Of a stretch of DNA of 14,490 bases, positions 6,545-14,410 are shown in pieces. The first letter of the stretch is position 1; the number at the start of each line of letters is the position of its first letter. Location of the stretch: NCBI GenBank assembly GCA_905221125.1, contig CAJNBY010000027.1, forward strand, positions 1 to 14,490. The letters are read 5' to 3'. The stretch comes from a bacterium (GTDB taxonomy: Bacteria > Bacillota > Bacilli > Lactobacillales > Streptococcaceae). The translations under genes were made by a program, and so were the position numbers. Below the pieces are notes generated by a model that worked only from the letters and a program-made list of their open reading frames with translations, had not been told where the DNA came from and ran no database searches.

Positions 6545-7311
6545 TTCTTTTCCTCTTTTAGTAATTGTCCCCAGTCGGATAGGGAATCAATAAATTTCTT
6601 TGATTTTAGGTGAATCCCAACGTACTCTTCGTAGAGTTGATCCATAAATTGGCGTAACTCTTGCTTGATTTCAGGCTTGAGCGAAATGGTCTCCAAAGTC
6701 TCAAAATCAATGGCTTGAAATTGATTGAGCAGATAAGGGATATTGGGATTTAGATGGCAACGTCTCTCATCCTCATGATAATGCTCTGGACAGAGACAGG
6801 CTCCATATTTGAAAGAAAAGTCAAAAGCCTGACCAACCCGATGGCAAAAGACACACTCATTAAAATTAAGGCTGATCCCAAATCGAGTCAAGATTTGAAT
6901 TTCAAAAATATTAGTCAAAACCTGATAATCCAAGCCAGCTTCCATCAACTCCAAAGTCTTTTGCAAAAAAGCAAACAAGGGAGCATCCTGCTGATTGTCC
7001 TGCAAACTAGCATCGGCAAGAGCCGCCACGTAGGTCGCATAGGCCATGACAAAAAGATCACTATTAATCTTGGGAAAGGTCATCACCTCATGATAGTCCT
7101 CAATGTAGCTAAGCCCGTCATCATTGATTCGTAAGAGAAATCGAGCCAGCACCAAGGGCTGAATAACCGGCGCCAGCTTAGACTGACCAGCGTGTTTGAC
7201 GAAAAACATCCGCTTTCCAGCCTGCTCTGTAAAAATCTTGACTAACTTGTCATCCTCACGAAAATTGCGATTGTAGAGCACCAAGCCTTGACTCGTGATA
7301 GACTGAATCAT
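6541..7311 (-). CDS. recO: DNA repair protein RecO
   Basis: The 256-residue protein has an N-terminal OB-fold (residues 1 to about 80, starting [17 protein letters not shown] and including [11 protein letters not shown]). A helical C-terminal half carries a cysteine cluster, CVFC at 153-156, CLC at 172-174 and Cys185, that fits the zinc-binding segment of the family. RecO works with RecR, and with RecF or alone, to load RecA onto SSB-coated single strands in recombinational repair; in naturally transformable streptococci this pathway may also affect DNA uptake products. The gene overlaps both neighbours by 4 bp (ATGA), so it is translated from the same mRNA as the aminotransferase and plsX. 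The length is normal. Confidence 0.97.
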   Translation of the reverse strand: MIQSITSQGLVLYNRNFREDDKLVKIFTEQAGKRMFFVKHAGQSKLAPVIQPLVLARFLLRINDDGLSYIEDYHEVMTFPKINSDLFVMAYATYVAALADASLQDNQQDAPLFAFLQKTLELMEAGLDYQVLTNIFEIQILTRFGISLNFNECVFCHRVGQAFDFSFKYGACLCPEHYHEDERRCHLNPNIPYLLNQFQAIDFETLETISLKPEIKQELRQFMDQLYEEYVGIHLKSKKFIDSLSDWGQLLKEEKK

Positions 7312-8477
7312 GCTTCTCTCATATACTCCTCAAGTCGTTTCATGGCTTCTTTGATAGTCTCCATGCTGGCTGCATAAGACAGACGCACATAGCCTTCTCC
7401 GTAACGCCCAAAGGCAGCACCAGGGATAAAGGCAACAGCCTTCTTCTGGGCAAAATCCTTCAGAAAAGCAAAAGAATCTTGATTATATCCTGCTGGAATC
7501 TTAGCAAAGATATAGAAGGCACCGTCTGGTTTGATAATCTCAAAACCAAGAGCAGTCATTTTCTCGATAATATAGTCCCGACGCTGGATGTATTCTTTCT
7601 TCATAGGCTCCGCATCGTTTTTACCAGCCGTCAAGGCCTCCACCGCAGCATGTTGAGCCATAGTATTTGCGGCAGTAACCAAGTACTGGTGACTCTTAAT
7701 CAACTGGGCTGTAAAGGCTGCAGGAGCGAAAATCAGACCCAAACGCCAACCTGTCATGGCATGCGATTTAGACAAACCATTGATAATAATAGCCTGGTCT
7801 CTCAACATGGTTCCCAGAGACACATGGGCTTCGCCTGTATAGGTCAATTCTGAGTAAACCTCATCACAGACAACAAAAATCTCATACTTACGCAAAACAG
7901 CTGCTAAGGCTTCCAACTGCTCTCGACTATAGGTAATTCCTGTCGGATTGGCTGGATAGTTAAGAATAACCGCCTTGAGCTTGTCACCCTGCTCCAAAAT
8001 GGCCTTCTCCAACATTTCAGGAGTCAAGACAAAACCATTTTCAGTCGTATCAATCTCGACAACCTCTGCCCCAACTAGATTGACAATTGGTTCATAACCT
8101 GGATAAGCAGGAGCAGGCAAGAGCACCTTGTCTCCCTCTTCCAAAATAGCTGTCAAAGTAGCAGATAAGGCCTCTGTCGCCCCAATTGTAACCAAGATTT
8201 CATTTTCAGGAGCATAGTCCAGTTGGTACTTTTCCTTAACAAAATCACTGGCTGCCTGACGTAAGGTCAGCAGACCACTCATCCCTGTATAGTAGGATTG
8301 GTTCTGGTCAATCGCCCGCTTAGCCGCCTCCTTGACATGATCTGGCGTTGTAAAATCAGGTTCCCCCAAGGTCAAACGCAAGACCCCAGGAATCTCCGAA
8401 ATAGCCTGGTCAAACTGACGAATCAACGAAACTTGAATCTTATCTAACTGTTTATTAAAGCGCTTAGTTAAGTCCAT
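7308..8477 (-). CDS. PLP-dependent class I/II aminotransferase (AraT/PatA-like)
   Basis: The 389-residue enzyme shows the fold-type I aminotransferase pattern: [11 protein letters not shown] near residue 36, NYPANPTG (Asn177), [10 protein letters not shown] (Asp205, which binds the PLP pyridine nitrogen), the PLP-Schiff-base Lys237 in [12 protein letters not shown], and the substrate-carboxylate Arg in YVRLSYA near residue 368. It moves amino groups between amino acids and 2-oxo acids; relatives are annotated as aspartate or aromatic amino-acid aminotransferases. The exact substrate cannot be read from sequence. AGGAGG with 5-nt spacing fixes the start. It is the first gene of the recO-plsX-acpP operon, with a promoter just upstream. 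The link to repair and lipid genes seems one of shared transcription, not of pathway. Confidence 0.93.
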   Translation of the reverse strand: MDLTKRFNKQLDKIQVSLIRQFDQAISEIPGVLRLTLGEPDFTTPDHVKEAAKRAIDQNQSYYTGMSGLLTLRQAASDFVKEKYQLDYAPENEILVTIGATEALSATLTAILEEGDKVLLPAPAYPGYEPIVNLVGAEVVEIDTTENGFVLTPEMLEKAILEQGDKLKAVILNYPANPTGITYSREQLEALAAVLRKYEIFVVCDEVYSELTYTGEAHVSLGTMLRDQAIIINGLSKSHAMTGWRLGLIFAPAAFTAQLIKSHQYLVTAANTMAQHAAVEALTAGKNDAEPMKKEYIQRRDYIIEKMTALGFEIIKPDGAFYIFAKIPAGYNQDSFAFLKDFAQKKAVAFIPGAAFGRYGEGYVRLSYAASMETIKEAMKRLEEYMREA

Positions 8478-8507
8478 AGATACCTCCTACTGTCAAAACG
8501 TATCTCT

Positions 8508-8536
8508 ATTATACTACAAAAGCCCCCTGACCGCAA
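8508..8536 (-). promoter_or_regulatory. Promoter of aminotransferase-recO-plsX-acpP operon
   Basis: On the minus strand TTGCGG (8531-8536), a 17-bp spacer and a consensus TATAAT (8508-8513) lie about 30 bp before the aminotransferase start. The -35 is only a partial match. Confidence 0.7.
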
Positions 8537-8613
8537 AAATACATTAGAGAATAACGCTAGCATAACAAATTAAAGTGTGTTAATTTAAATTGATTACAAC
8601 ACTATGTTTTTAG

Positions 8614-8717
8614 AATACTCAATGAAAATCTCATGAGACTAGGAATCGAGGTGAAAGCATAACTAAAGTTAGGTAAGCCGAAGATGACAACGTATCATGA
8701 GATTTTCGACGAGTATT
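8614..8717. repeat. BOX-like dispersed repeat with long inverted ends
   Basis: The 104-bp element starts AATACTCAATGAAAATC and ends GATTTTCGACGAGTATT. Its outer 23 bases (8614-8636 and 8695-8717) are inverted repeats matching at 20 positions. The right half (GGTAAGCCGAAGATGAC) resembles the boxA core used in BOX-PCR, and the ends match pneumococcal BOX ends. It seems to contain A- and C-like modules with no boxB. A RUP element, of similar length, is the alternative. The TCATGA extension of the stem differs from the common BOX ends I recall. Such repeats form stable RNA hairpins and can affect nearby genes. Confidence 0.75.
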
Positions 8718-8909
8718 GAGGTTTTGATAATCTTCGTTACAACTATTCTAGCACCATTACTGATTACTATTACCGGTAATGTCATTTCTGAGTGGATAGT
8801 CAGAAAGTGGCTAGATAAGCACGACAAAAAAAATACCAGAGGTGGAGCTCTAGTATCTTTGTTTTTGCCAAGACTTCGTTACAGTTCTTGTAAGATTATT
8901 ATTACATGA
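8697..8909 (+). CDS. Fst-like type I toxin, probably altered by the BOX-like repeat
   Basis: This small frame contains the pattern of Fst/par-type membrane toxins: a hydrophobic start (IEVLIIFVTT), ILAPLL, a membrane helix, then WLDKHDKK. Fst-type toxins are about 30-35 residues that insert in the membrane and are held in check by an antisense RNA. The only ATG (8697) lies inside the repeat at 8614-8717 and has no clear ribosome site; a TTG at 8724 has a GAGG site only 2 nt away. After KHDKK the frame runs through the bidirectional terminator to a stop at 8907-8909, giving 70 codons. The first eight residues come from the repeat and the last 25 or so look unrelated to the family. The repeat may have replaced the original start, and a slip in the A8 run at 8826-8833 may have removed the stop. 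Family assignment is supported by the surrounding RNA architecture; function is doubtful. Confidence 0.55.
   Translation: MRFSTSIEVLIIFVTTILAPLLITITGNVISEWIVRKWLDKHDKKNTRGGALVSLFLPRLRYSSCKIIIT
8732..8883. repeat. 10-bp direct repeat pair of the par-like locus (8732-8741 and 8874-8883)
   Basis: CTTCGTTACA occurs near the start of the toxin frame and again beyond the terminator. In Fst-type loci, such repeats let the convergent antisense RNA pair with the toxin mRNA near its translation start. Here the second copy would lie within the first 20 nt of the antisense RNA. Confidence 0.6.
8826..8866. terminator. Bidirectional terminator of the toxin-antitoxin RNAs
   Basis: ATACCAGAG (8833-8841), loop GTGGAG, CTCTAGTAT (8848-8856) form a stem with one mismatch. 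It is preceded by eight A residues and followed by CTTTGTTTTT, so U-tracts form on either strand. This is the arrangement expected where convergent par RNAs end. Confidence 0.7.
8826..8891 (-). ncRNA. Predicted antisense antitoxin RNA (RNA II-like)
   Basis: The promoter at 8898-8926 predicts a start near 8891, and the bidirectional terminator ends the transcript near 8826, giving about 65 nt, close to RNA II of the pAD1 par locus. It carries the complement of the direct repeat near its 5' end and shares the terminator stem with the toxin mRNA. The limits are predictions. Confidence 0.5.
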
Positions 8910-8926
8910 TTACCACTACTTGTCAA
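8898..8926 (-). promoter_or_regulatory. Promoter of the antisense RNA
   Basis: On the minus strand a consensus TTGACA (8921-8926), a 17-bp spacer and AATAAT (8898-8903) form a strong promoter directed toward the toxin frame. There is no protein gene for it to serve on that strand before the terminator. Confidence 0.7.
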
Positions 8927-8950
8927 ATAATTGTTAGCTCCACTTTCTAT

Positions 8951-8979
8951 TTTACTTTTCCTGTTTACAGGTCTATAAT
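8951..8979 (+). promoter_or_regulatory. Promoter of the YeiH-family gene
   Basis: TTTACT (8951-8956), a 17-bp spacer and a consensus TATAAT (8974-8979) lie 27 bases before the ATG at 9007, leaving a short leader that contains the GGAGG site. Confidence 0.75.
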
Positions 8980-9006
8980 GGTAACAGATTCTATTTGGAG
9001 GTTCTT

Positions 9007-10017
9007 ATGTCATTTCTATCAAAAAATGGAGCAGGCATCTTGGCCTGCCTTCTCATTTCCATCCTATCTTGGTACTTAGGAGGATTCTTCCCTGTCATTG
9101 GTGCACCCGTTTTTGCGATTTTTATGGGAATGCTTCTCCATCCCTTTCTCTCATCCTATAAACAACTGGATGCGGGATTGACCTTTAGTTCCAAGAAATT
9201 GCTCCAATATGCTGTTATCTTACTTGGTTTTGGTCTCAATATCTCGCAAGTTTTCGCAGTTGGGCAATCTTCACTCCCTGTCATCCTGTCCACCATTTCA
9301 ATAGCCTTGATTGTTGCCTACCTCTTCCAGCGCTTCTTTGCACTAGACACAAAACTGGCTACCTTGATTGGAGTGGGATCTTCTATCTGTGGTGGCTCTG
9401 CCATTGCGGCGACAGCGCCCATTATCCATGCCAAGGAAAAGGAAGTCGCCCAAGCCATTTCCGTTATCTTTTTCTTCAATGTCTTGGCTGCGCTCATCTT
9501 TCCAACCCTAGGTACCTGGCTTCATCTATCCAATGACGGCTTCGCCCTCTTTGCAGGAACTGCAGTCAATGATACTTCCTCTGTAACCGCCACAGCCAGC
9601 GCCTGGGACAATCTCTACCAGACCAATACCCTCGAATCCGCAACCATTGTCAAACTTACGCGGACTCTGGCTATCATTCCCATCACTCTCTTTCTCTCCT
9701 ACTGGCAAAGTCGTGAACAAAAAAATAAGCAAGGCTTGCAACTGAAAAAAGTCTTCCCACTTTTTATCCTCTACTTCATCCTTGCATCTCTCCTAACCAC
9801 TCTACTGACCTCTCTCGGTGTGTCCAGTAGCTTCTTTACTCCTCTCAAACAACTCTCCAAATTCCTCATTATCATGGCCATGAGTGCTATCGGTCTCAAA
9901 ACAAATCTGGTAGCTATGGTCAAATCCAGTGGAAAATCCATTGTTCTCGGAGCCGTCTGCTGGATTGCCATCATCCTCACCAGTCTTGGGATGCAGACCC
10001 TTATCGGCATTTTCTAA
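9007..10017 (+). CDS. YeiH/UPF0324-family inner membrane protein
   Basis: The 336-residue, very hydrophobic protein has about ten predicted membrane segments. It carries the family blocks [27 protein letters not shown] and [15 protein letters not shown]. The family is sometimes described as putative sulfate exporters; transport substrate and mechanism remain uncertain, and I do not assign one. The ATG at 9007 follows GGAGG with 5-nt spacing; a TTG four codons upstream overlaps this ribosome site and is rejected. The gene is monocistronic, with its own promoter and a terminator shared with the convergent CoA-binding gene. The length is normal and nothing suggests damage. Confidence 0.92.
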   Translation: MSFLSKNGAGILACLLISILSWYLGGFFPVIGAPVFAIFMGMLLHPFLSSYKQLDAGLTFSSKKLLQYAVILLGFGLNISQVFAVGQSSLPVILSTISIALIVAYLFQRFFALDTKLATLIGVGSSICGGSAIAATAPIIHAKEKEVAQAISVIFFFNVLAALIFPTLGTWLHLSNDGFALFAGTAVNDTSSVTATASAWDNLYQTNTLESATIVKLTRTLAIIPITLFLSYWQSREQKNKQGLQLKKVFPLFILYFILASLLTTLLTSLGVSSSFFTPLKQLSKFLIIMAMSAIGLKTNLVAMVKSSGKSIVLGAVCWIAIILTSLGMQTLIGIF

Positions 10018-10020
10018 CAT

Positions 10021-10046
10021 AAAAGGTAGCCCACCAGCTACCTTTT
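10021..10046. terminator. Bidirectional terminator between YeiH-family and CoA-binding genes
   Basis: AAAAGGTAGC (10021-10030), loop CCACCA, GCTACCTTTT (10037-10046) form a perfect 10-bp stem with T-runs on both strands, between convergent stops. Confidence 0.92.
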
Positions 10047-10048
10047 TC

Positions 10049-10486
10049 TTATGCTTTCTCAATTAAGCGTGTATGTTCTCTCTTGATGCAACGATTCATT
10101 ACAATGTCATCGCATCCACCAGCACGCAAGATTTCTTCCGCTTCTAGACTTTCAAGTCCTAGCTGTGCCCAAAAAATCTTAGCATCAGCTTTGAGAAAAT
10201 CACGCGCCACATCTGGCAAAAACTCGCTGCGACGGTAAACATTGACAATATCTACAGGAAAAGGAATCTCAGCAAGGCTGGCATAAGCCTTTTCACCCAA
10301 GATTTCGCCACCTGCCGCCTTGGGATTGACTGGGATGATTTTATAACCCCGAGCCTGCATTTCCTTGGTCACTCGATTGCTGGTTGTTTCCTCACGGTCT
10401 GACAGGCCCACCACAGCAAGGGTTTTACTCGTTGCTAGATACTGACGAATCACGCCATCACTTGGATTGATAAATTCTTGACTCAT
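10049..10486 (-). CDS. CoA-binding (YccU-like) Rossmann-fold protein
   Basis: The 145-residue cytosolic protein matches the small CoA-binding domain family: KTLAVVGLSDREETTSN near residue 22 (nucleotide-binding loop), YKIIPVNPKA, VDIVNVYRRSEFLPD, KIFWAQLGLES, and a Cys-containing end (DDIVMNRCIKREH). The fold is like the CoA-binding domain of succinyl-CoA synthetase alpha subunit, but the protein lacks any catalytic domain. Its role is unknown, perhaps redox or metabolite sensing through CoA binding. GGAGG fixes the start, and an extended -10 promoter lies upstream. It appears monocistronic. Confidence 0.92.
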   Translation of the reverse strand: MSQEFINPSDGVIRQYLATSKTLAVVGLSDREETTSNRVTKEMQARGYKIIPVNPKAAGGEILGEKAYASLAEIPFPVDIVNVYRRSEFLPDVARDFLKADAKIFWAQLGLESLEAEEILRAGGCDDIVMNRCIKREHTRLIEKA

Positions 10487-10506
10487 AGAAATCCTCCTTT
10501 TTCATC

Positions 10507-10515
10507 AGTATAGCA
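10507..10515 (-). promoter_or_regulatory. Extended -10 promoter of the CoA-binding gene
   Basis: On the minus strand TGCTATACT forms an extended -10 about 20 bp upstream of the ATG. The -35 region (CTGCAA at 10530-10535) is weak. Confidence 0.55.
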
Positions 10516-10546
10516 TATTTTGAAAAGGCTTGCAGATTTTGACTAC

Positions 10547-10572
10547 AAAAAAGGAGGACTAGCCCCCTTTTT
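10547..10572 (-). terminator. Intrinsic terminator of polA
   Basis: On the minus strand AAAAAGGGGG, loop CTAGT, CCTCCTTTTTT form a stem with one G-U pair and a U-tract. The stem overlaps the polA stop codon. Confidence 0.85.
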
Positions 10573-13204
10573 ATTTAGCCTCGTACCAGGTTGCCCCTTC
10601 ATTCTCATCTGCGATGAGGGGAACACTGAGTTGGATGGCTTCTTCCATGGTTTGTTTCACCAATTTTTTCATCTCTGCCAGTTCCGATTTCGGAACTTCA
10701 AGGACGATTTCATCGTGCACTTGTAACAACATCTTGGTCTGATAACCACCTTCAACTAGAGCCTTATCTAGCTGGATCATAGCAATCTTGAGAATATCTG
10801 CCGCAGATCCCTGAATAGGAGAGTTGATAGCAGTCCGCTCCGCAAAACCACGAATGTTAAAGTTACGCGAATTGATATCTGGCAACTCACGACGACGCTT
10901 GAAAAGAGTCTCTACATAACCCTTATCACGCGCCTCACGCACCACTTCATCCATGTAGTTTTTAATACCTGGAAAACGTTCAAAGTAGGTATCAATGTAG
11001 GCTTTGGCCTCCTTACGGCTAATGCCCAGATTATTAGACAAACCAAAGTCTGAAATCCCGTAAACCACTCCAAAGTTAACCGCCTTGGCATTGCGACGGT
11101 CGTTTGCAGTCACATCCTCGGGACGCTCAATACCAAAGACACGCATGGCTGTTGAGGTATGGATATCAGCCCCCTCTTGGAAGGCCTTAATCAAGTGCTC
11201 ATCCTTAGAAATATGAGCCAAAACGCGCAATTCAATCTGTGAATAGTCGGAGCTGAGCAGCACGCTATCCTCCCACTCAGGCACAAAAGCCTTACGAATG
11301 AGACGACCTTGCTCCAAACGCACAGGAATATTTTGCAGGTTTGGATCCACACTAGACAGACGCCCAGTCTGGGTCAAATCCTGCACATAGCGGGTATGAA
11401 TCTTGCCATCAGCCAAAATCCAGTCCTGCAAGCCAATTACATAAGTCGATTGAATCTTGGCAATCTGACGGTAATCCAGGATTTTCTTAACAATCGGTGC
11501 AATAGGAGCAAGGCGCTCCAACACATCCACCGCTGTCGAATAACCTGTCTTGGTTTTCTTAGTGTATTCTAGAGGAAGTCCCAATTTCTCAAAGAGAAGC
11601 TCTCCCAACTGCTTAGGCGAGTTAATATTAAACTCCTCACCAGCCAACTCGTAAATCTCTTGAGTCAGTTTTTCAATGACAAACTCATTTTCAGCCTGCA
11701 TCTCAAGCAAGGTCTCTTTCTTGACCGTAATCCCAGCGATTTCCATCTTGGCAAGGACAAAGGCTAGAGGTTGCTCTATATCATAGAGGAGCTCTAATTG
11801 TCCATTTTCACTAAGTTTTTCAAGTAAAACAGGCTCAATCTCAACCAAAACAGCAATCTTACGCGCCAAATGTTCCAAGAATTTCTCGCGATCAGGAATA
11901 GCCTTCTTGACTCCCTTGCCATAGAAATTCTCATCATCAACCAAATAAGTCTGACCATAAAGGCTAGCGATGGTCGCAATTTCATTGTCCTCCACAGTTG
12001 AAAGGAGGTATTTAGCCAAACGGCTGTCAAAGGCAGGCGCCTGCAAATTCACATCATAACGATTTAAGAGAACTTTAGCCTTCTTAAAGTCATACACTCT
12101 CAGAGGTGTTTTTTCTAGAAAATTCTTAAAAATCGGCTCTTGCAAAAGTTCAAGCTTGTCTGTAGCATAAAGCTTTTCCCCACAAGACCAAGCAAAACCA
12201 ACCAAATCATCCGTATGGTAATTCTCACCAAAAAGTTCAAAGTGGAAGATAGAGTCGGCACTCAGCATGTCTTGACTGACTTGGTCAACGATAGTAAAGT
12301 CCAAACTCTCAGCCACATCAGCTGACGATGCATTTAAAGCCTGCTTGAGCTGTTTGAAGCCCATCTCATCATAGAATTTCCCAAGATTTTCAACATCTGG
12401 ACCACTATAAACCAAATCCTCCAAACCAATCTCAATCGGTGCCTTGGTATCAATGGTCGCCAGTGTTTTAGACAAAAAGGCCTGTTCCTTATCATTAATG
12501 AGATTTTCCTTCATCTTAGAAGCCTTCATCCCATCGATATTCTCATAAATCCCCTCGAGTGAGCCATGCTCCAGCAAGAGCTTGATACCCGTCTTTTCAC
12601 CGATTTTGGTCACCCCAGGAATATTATCCGACTTGTCACCCATGAGCGCCTTGAGATCGATAAACTGAGTCGGTGTGAGACCCATCTTTTCCATAAGATA
12701 GTCTGGCGTAAAGGCCTCAAACTCAGCCACACCTTTCTTGGAAATCTCAACCACCGTATGCTCATCCGTCAGCTGAATCAAGTCCTTGTCCCCACTGACA
12801 ATGGTAATATCAAAACCAGCCTGCTCAGCTAGTTTATCCAGTGTCCCGATGATGTCATCCGCCTCATACTGAGCCAACTCATAGTGACGAACCCCCATAT
12901 GATCCAGCAACTCACGAATGAAAGGAAATTGCTCACGAAACTCATCCGGAGTCTTGGCCCTACCACCCTTATAGTCCGCATACATCTCTGTACGGAAGGT
13001 CGTCTTTCCCGCATCAAAAGCCACCAAGATATGACTGGGCTCAACCCGTTCTAACAAATGGCTCAACATCAACTGAAAACCATAAATCGCATTGGTATGC
13101 AAACCAGCCGCATTCTTAAAACGGTCCAACTGCTGATAGAGCGCAAAAAACGCCCGAAAAGCAACAGAAGACCCATCAATCAATAATAATTTTTTCTTAT
13201 CCAT
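10571..13204 (-). CDS. polA: DNA polymerase I
   Basis: The 877-residue enzyme has an N-terminal 5'-nuclease domain (about 1-290, starting MDKKKLLLIDGSSVAFRAFF, with DAGKTTFR, YEADDIIGT and SGDKDLIQL). A central domain (about 300-470) follows, and then the family A polymerase domain. Motif A is SSDYSQIELRVLAH, motif B is RRNAKAVNFGVVYGIS, and motif C is QVHDEIVLEVP with Asp831. It fills gaps and removes RNA primers in lagging-strand replication and repair. The central domain lacks the usual DEDD exonuclease acidic residues as far as I can see, so it probably does not proofread, as in other Gram-positive Pol I. An in-frame ATG 18 codons upstream (13258) extends the frame, but the MDKKK start matches family N-termini and the 877-residue length I recall for pneumococcal PolA. 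It is divergent from the Rpn-like gene. Confidence 0.98.
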   Translation of the reverse strand: MDKKKLLLIDGSSVAFRAFFALYQQLDRFKNAAGLHTNAIYGFQLMLSHLLERVEPSHILVAFDAGKTTFRTEMYADYKGGRAKTPDEFREQFPFIRELLDHMGVRHYELAQYEADDIIGTLDKLAEQAGFDITIVSGDKDLIQLTDEHTVVEISKKGVAEFEAFTPDYLMEKMGLTPTQFIDLKALMGDKSDNIPGVTKIGEKTGIKLLLEHGSLEGIYENIDGMKASKMKENLINDKEQAFLSKTLATIDTKAPIEIGLEDLVYSGPDVENLGKFYDEMGFKQLKQALNASSADVAESLDFTIVDQVSQDMLSADSIFHFELFGENYHTDDLVGFAWSCGEKLYATDKLELLQEPIFKNFLEKTPLRVYDFKKAKVLLNRYDVNLQAPAFDSRLAKYLLSTVEDNEIATIASLYGQTYLVDDENFYGKGVKKAIPDREKFLEHLARKIAVLVEIEPVLLEKLSENGQLELLYDIEQPLAFVLAKMEIAGITVKKETLLEMQAENEFVIEKLTQEIYELAGEEFNINSPKQLGELLFEKLGLPLEYTKKTKTGYSTAVDVLERLAPIAPIVKKILDYRQIAKIQSTYVIGLQDWILADGKIHTRYVQDLTQTGRLSSVDPNLQNIPVRLEQGRLIRKAFVPEWEDSVLLSSDYSQIELRVLAHISKDEHLIKAFQEGADIHTSTAMRVFGIERPEDVTANDRRNAKAVNFGVVYGISDFGLSNNLGISRKEAKAYIDTYFERFPGIKNYMDEVVREARDKGYVETLFKRRRELPDINSRNFNIRGFAERTAINSPIQGSAADILKIAMIQLDKALVEGGYQTKMLLQVHDEIVLEVPKSELAEMKKLVKQTMEEAIQLSVPLIADENEGATWYEAK

Positions 13205-13217
13205 ACACCCATTATAA
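13205..13217 (-). promoter_or_regulatory. Possible polA -10 box very close to the start codon
   Basis: On the minus strand TATAATGGGTGTATG places a perfect TATAAT only 6 nt before the polA ATG. If it is used, the mRNA would start at or next to the ATG. There is no convincing -35 at 17 bp, so it may be fortuitous. Confidence 0.25.
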
Positions 13218-13300
13218 AGGAAAGCACCAAAAAATACCATTGGGAAGAGCCAGACCAAGTATTTTTCATCCTTTTTCCGAATAAATAGATAGAGCCAGAT

Positions 13301-13319
13301 AATCTAGTAAACCTAGATT
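13301..13319. repeat. Inverted repeat overlapping the -35 region of the Rpn-like gene
   Basis: AATCTAG (13301-13307), five bases, CTAGATT (13313-13319) form a perfect 7-bp inverted repeat between the divergent polA and Rpn-like genes, just where the -35 of the latter should be. It may be an operator. Confidence 0.4.
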
Positions 13320-13327
13320 TAAAAATG

Positions 13328-13336
13328 TGCTATAAT
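13328..13336 (+). promoter_or_regulatory. Extended -10 promoter of the Rpn-like gene
   Basis: TGCTATAAT is a perfect extended -10, 15 bp before the ATG at 13352, so the leader is very short. No good -35 is present. Confidence 0.65.
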
Positions 13337-13351
13337 GAAAGGAGAAGAAGT

Positions 13352-14263
13352 ATGACCGTACGTCATCCGGGCATCAGCCCGACTAATGATTTGGTTGCTA
13401 AGAAAATCTTTAGCAATCCGGAAATCACTTGTCAATTTATTCGCGATATGTTGGATTTACCAGCAAAAAATGTGACCATTTTGGAGGGGAGCAATATTCA
13501 TGTCTTGCCTTCCCTGCCCTACTCGGCCCAGGATTTCTATACAAGTATTGATGTTTTAGCTGAACTAGATAATGGAACGCAAGTTATTATCGAAATACAG
13601 GTACATCATCAGAATTTTTTCATCAATCGTTTGTGGGCTTATCTGTGTAGTCAGGTCAATCAAAACCTAGAAAAAATTCGCCAGCGAGAAGGTGATACCC
13701 ACCAGAGCTACAAACACATTGCACCAGTATATGCTATTGCAATTGTGGATAGTAATTATTTCCAAGATGACTTGGCTTTTCACAGTTTTAGCATGCGAGA
13801 GGATACGACAGGTGAGGTCTTAACTATCACCAGTAATGGACAGGAACATCATCTAGTCAAGATGGCGTTCTTGGAACTAAAAAAATACAGAGAAACCAGC
13901 AAAGACAAGGTTCGCAAGCCATGGTTGGAGTTTTTTGGGAATAAACCCTTTACCCAGCAACCTGAGCGAGCCATCAGCCAGGCAGACCAACTGCTAGACT
14001 ACAAGAGCTGGTCCGAGGAGGACAGGAAAATGTTTAGTGAACAACGCAGACGTGAAGAACAAGCCTTACTCGCTCATGACTATGCCTTGGAAACTGCTAG
14101 GGCGGAGGGGATTGAGCAAGGACTGGAACGAGGACGAGCAAAGGGTATCGAAGAGGGATTAAAAGTAGGTCTAGTAAATCTCGTTCGTCAAGGTCTTTTA
14201 ACTACTGAGGTTGCAAGTGAGCAATTAGGCATGACCATCGCTGAGTTTGAGGAGCTCTTGTAA
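13352..14263 (+). CDS. Rpn/YhgA-like PD-(D/E)XK nuclease-family protein
   Basis: The 303-residue protein belongs to the 'PD-(D/E)XK nuclease family transposase' / Rpn group. The N-terminus has NDLVAKKIFSNPEI; the core has SIDVLAELDNG followed by VIIEIQVHHQ, giving the D...ExQ catalytic pattern (Asp67, Glu81, Gln83). The C-terminus has the characteristic Gly/Glu/Arg helical repeats (EGIEQGLERGRAKGIEEGL) and ends FEELL. E. coli Rpn proteins are DNA endonucleases that promote RecA-independent recombination; other members are suspected defence or toxin-like factors. The ATG at 13352 is preferred because AGGAG lies 8-9 nt upstream; the ATG nine codons earlier overlaps the promoter -10. All expected motifs are present, so it is probably intact. 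It is followed by a strong terminator and a mobile-element-like palindrome. The biological role here is unknown. Confidence 0.9.
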   Translation: MTVRHPGISPTNDLVAKKIFSNPEITCQFIRDMLDLPAKNVTILEGSNIHVLPSLPYSAQDFYTSIDVLAELDNGTQVIIEIQVHHQNFFINRLWAYLCSQVNQNLEKIRQREGDTHQSYKHIAPVYAIAIVDSNYFQDDLAFHSFSMREDTTGEVLTITSNGQEHHLVKMAFLELKKYRETSKDKVRKPWLEFFGNKPFTQQPERAISQADQLLDYKSWSEEDRKMFSEQRRREEQALLAHDYALETARAEGIEQGLERGRAKGIEEGLKVGLVNLVRQGLLTTEVASEQLGMTIAEFEELL

Positions 14264-14286
14264 AACAATACAATCACTAATAACAT

Positions 14287-14325
14287 AAAAGTGAACAGGA
14301 CTGAAATATTATCCTGTTCACTTTT
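14287..14325 (+). terminator. Terminator of the Rpn-like gene
   Basis: AAAAGTGAACAGGA (14287-14300) and TCCTGTTCACTTTT (14312-14325) form a perfect 14-bp stem with an 11-base loop and a T-run. It could also act on the minus strand. Confidence 0.93.
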
Positions 14326-14410
14326 TATTTTCTGCTATCCAACAAAGCCCTCACGCGATTATATGCCACAAAAAATAGGACACCGTCTTACCGCTGCCCC
14401 GTCAAAAATT

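Noticed and set aside
8490..8496. TTGACA-like sequence between the aminotransferase promoter and its start
   Set aside because: It lies downstream of a consensus -10 and next to the ribosome site, with no room for its own -10.
8567..8586. AAATTAA...TTAATTT inverted repeat
   Set aside because: Short and made only of A/T in its arms; expected often by chance in AT-rich spacer.
8995..9006. TTG start for the YeiH-family gene
   Set aside because: It overlaps the GGAGG ribosome site that serves the ATG at 9007.
13205..13258. 18-codon N-terminal extension of PolA
   Set aside because: The extension has no family match, while MDKKKLLLIDG is the expected N-terminus and gives the usual length.
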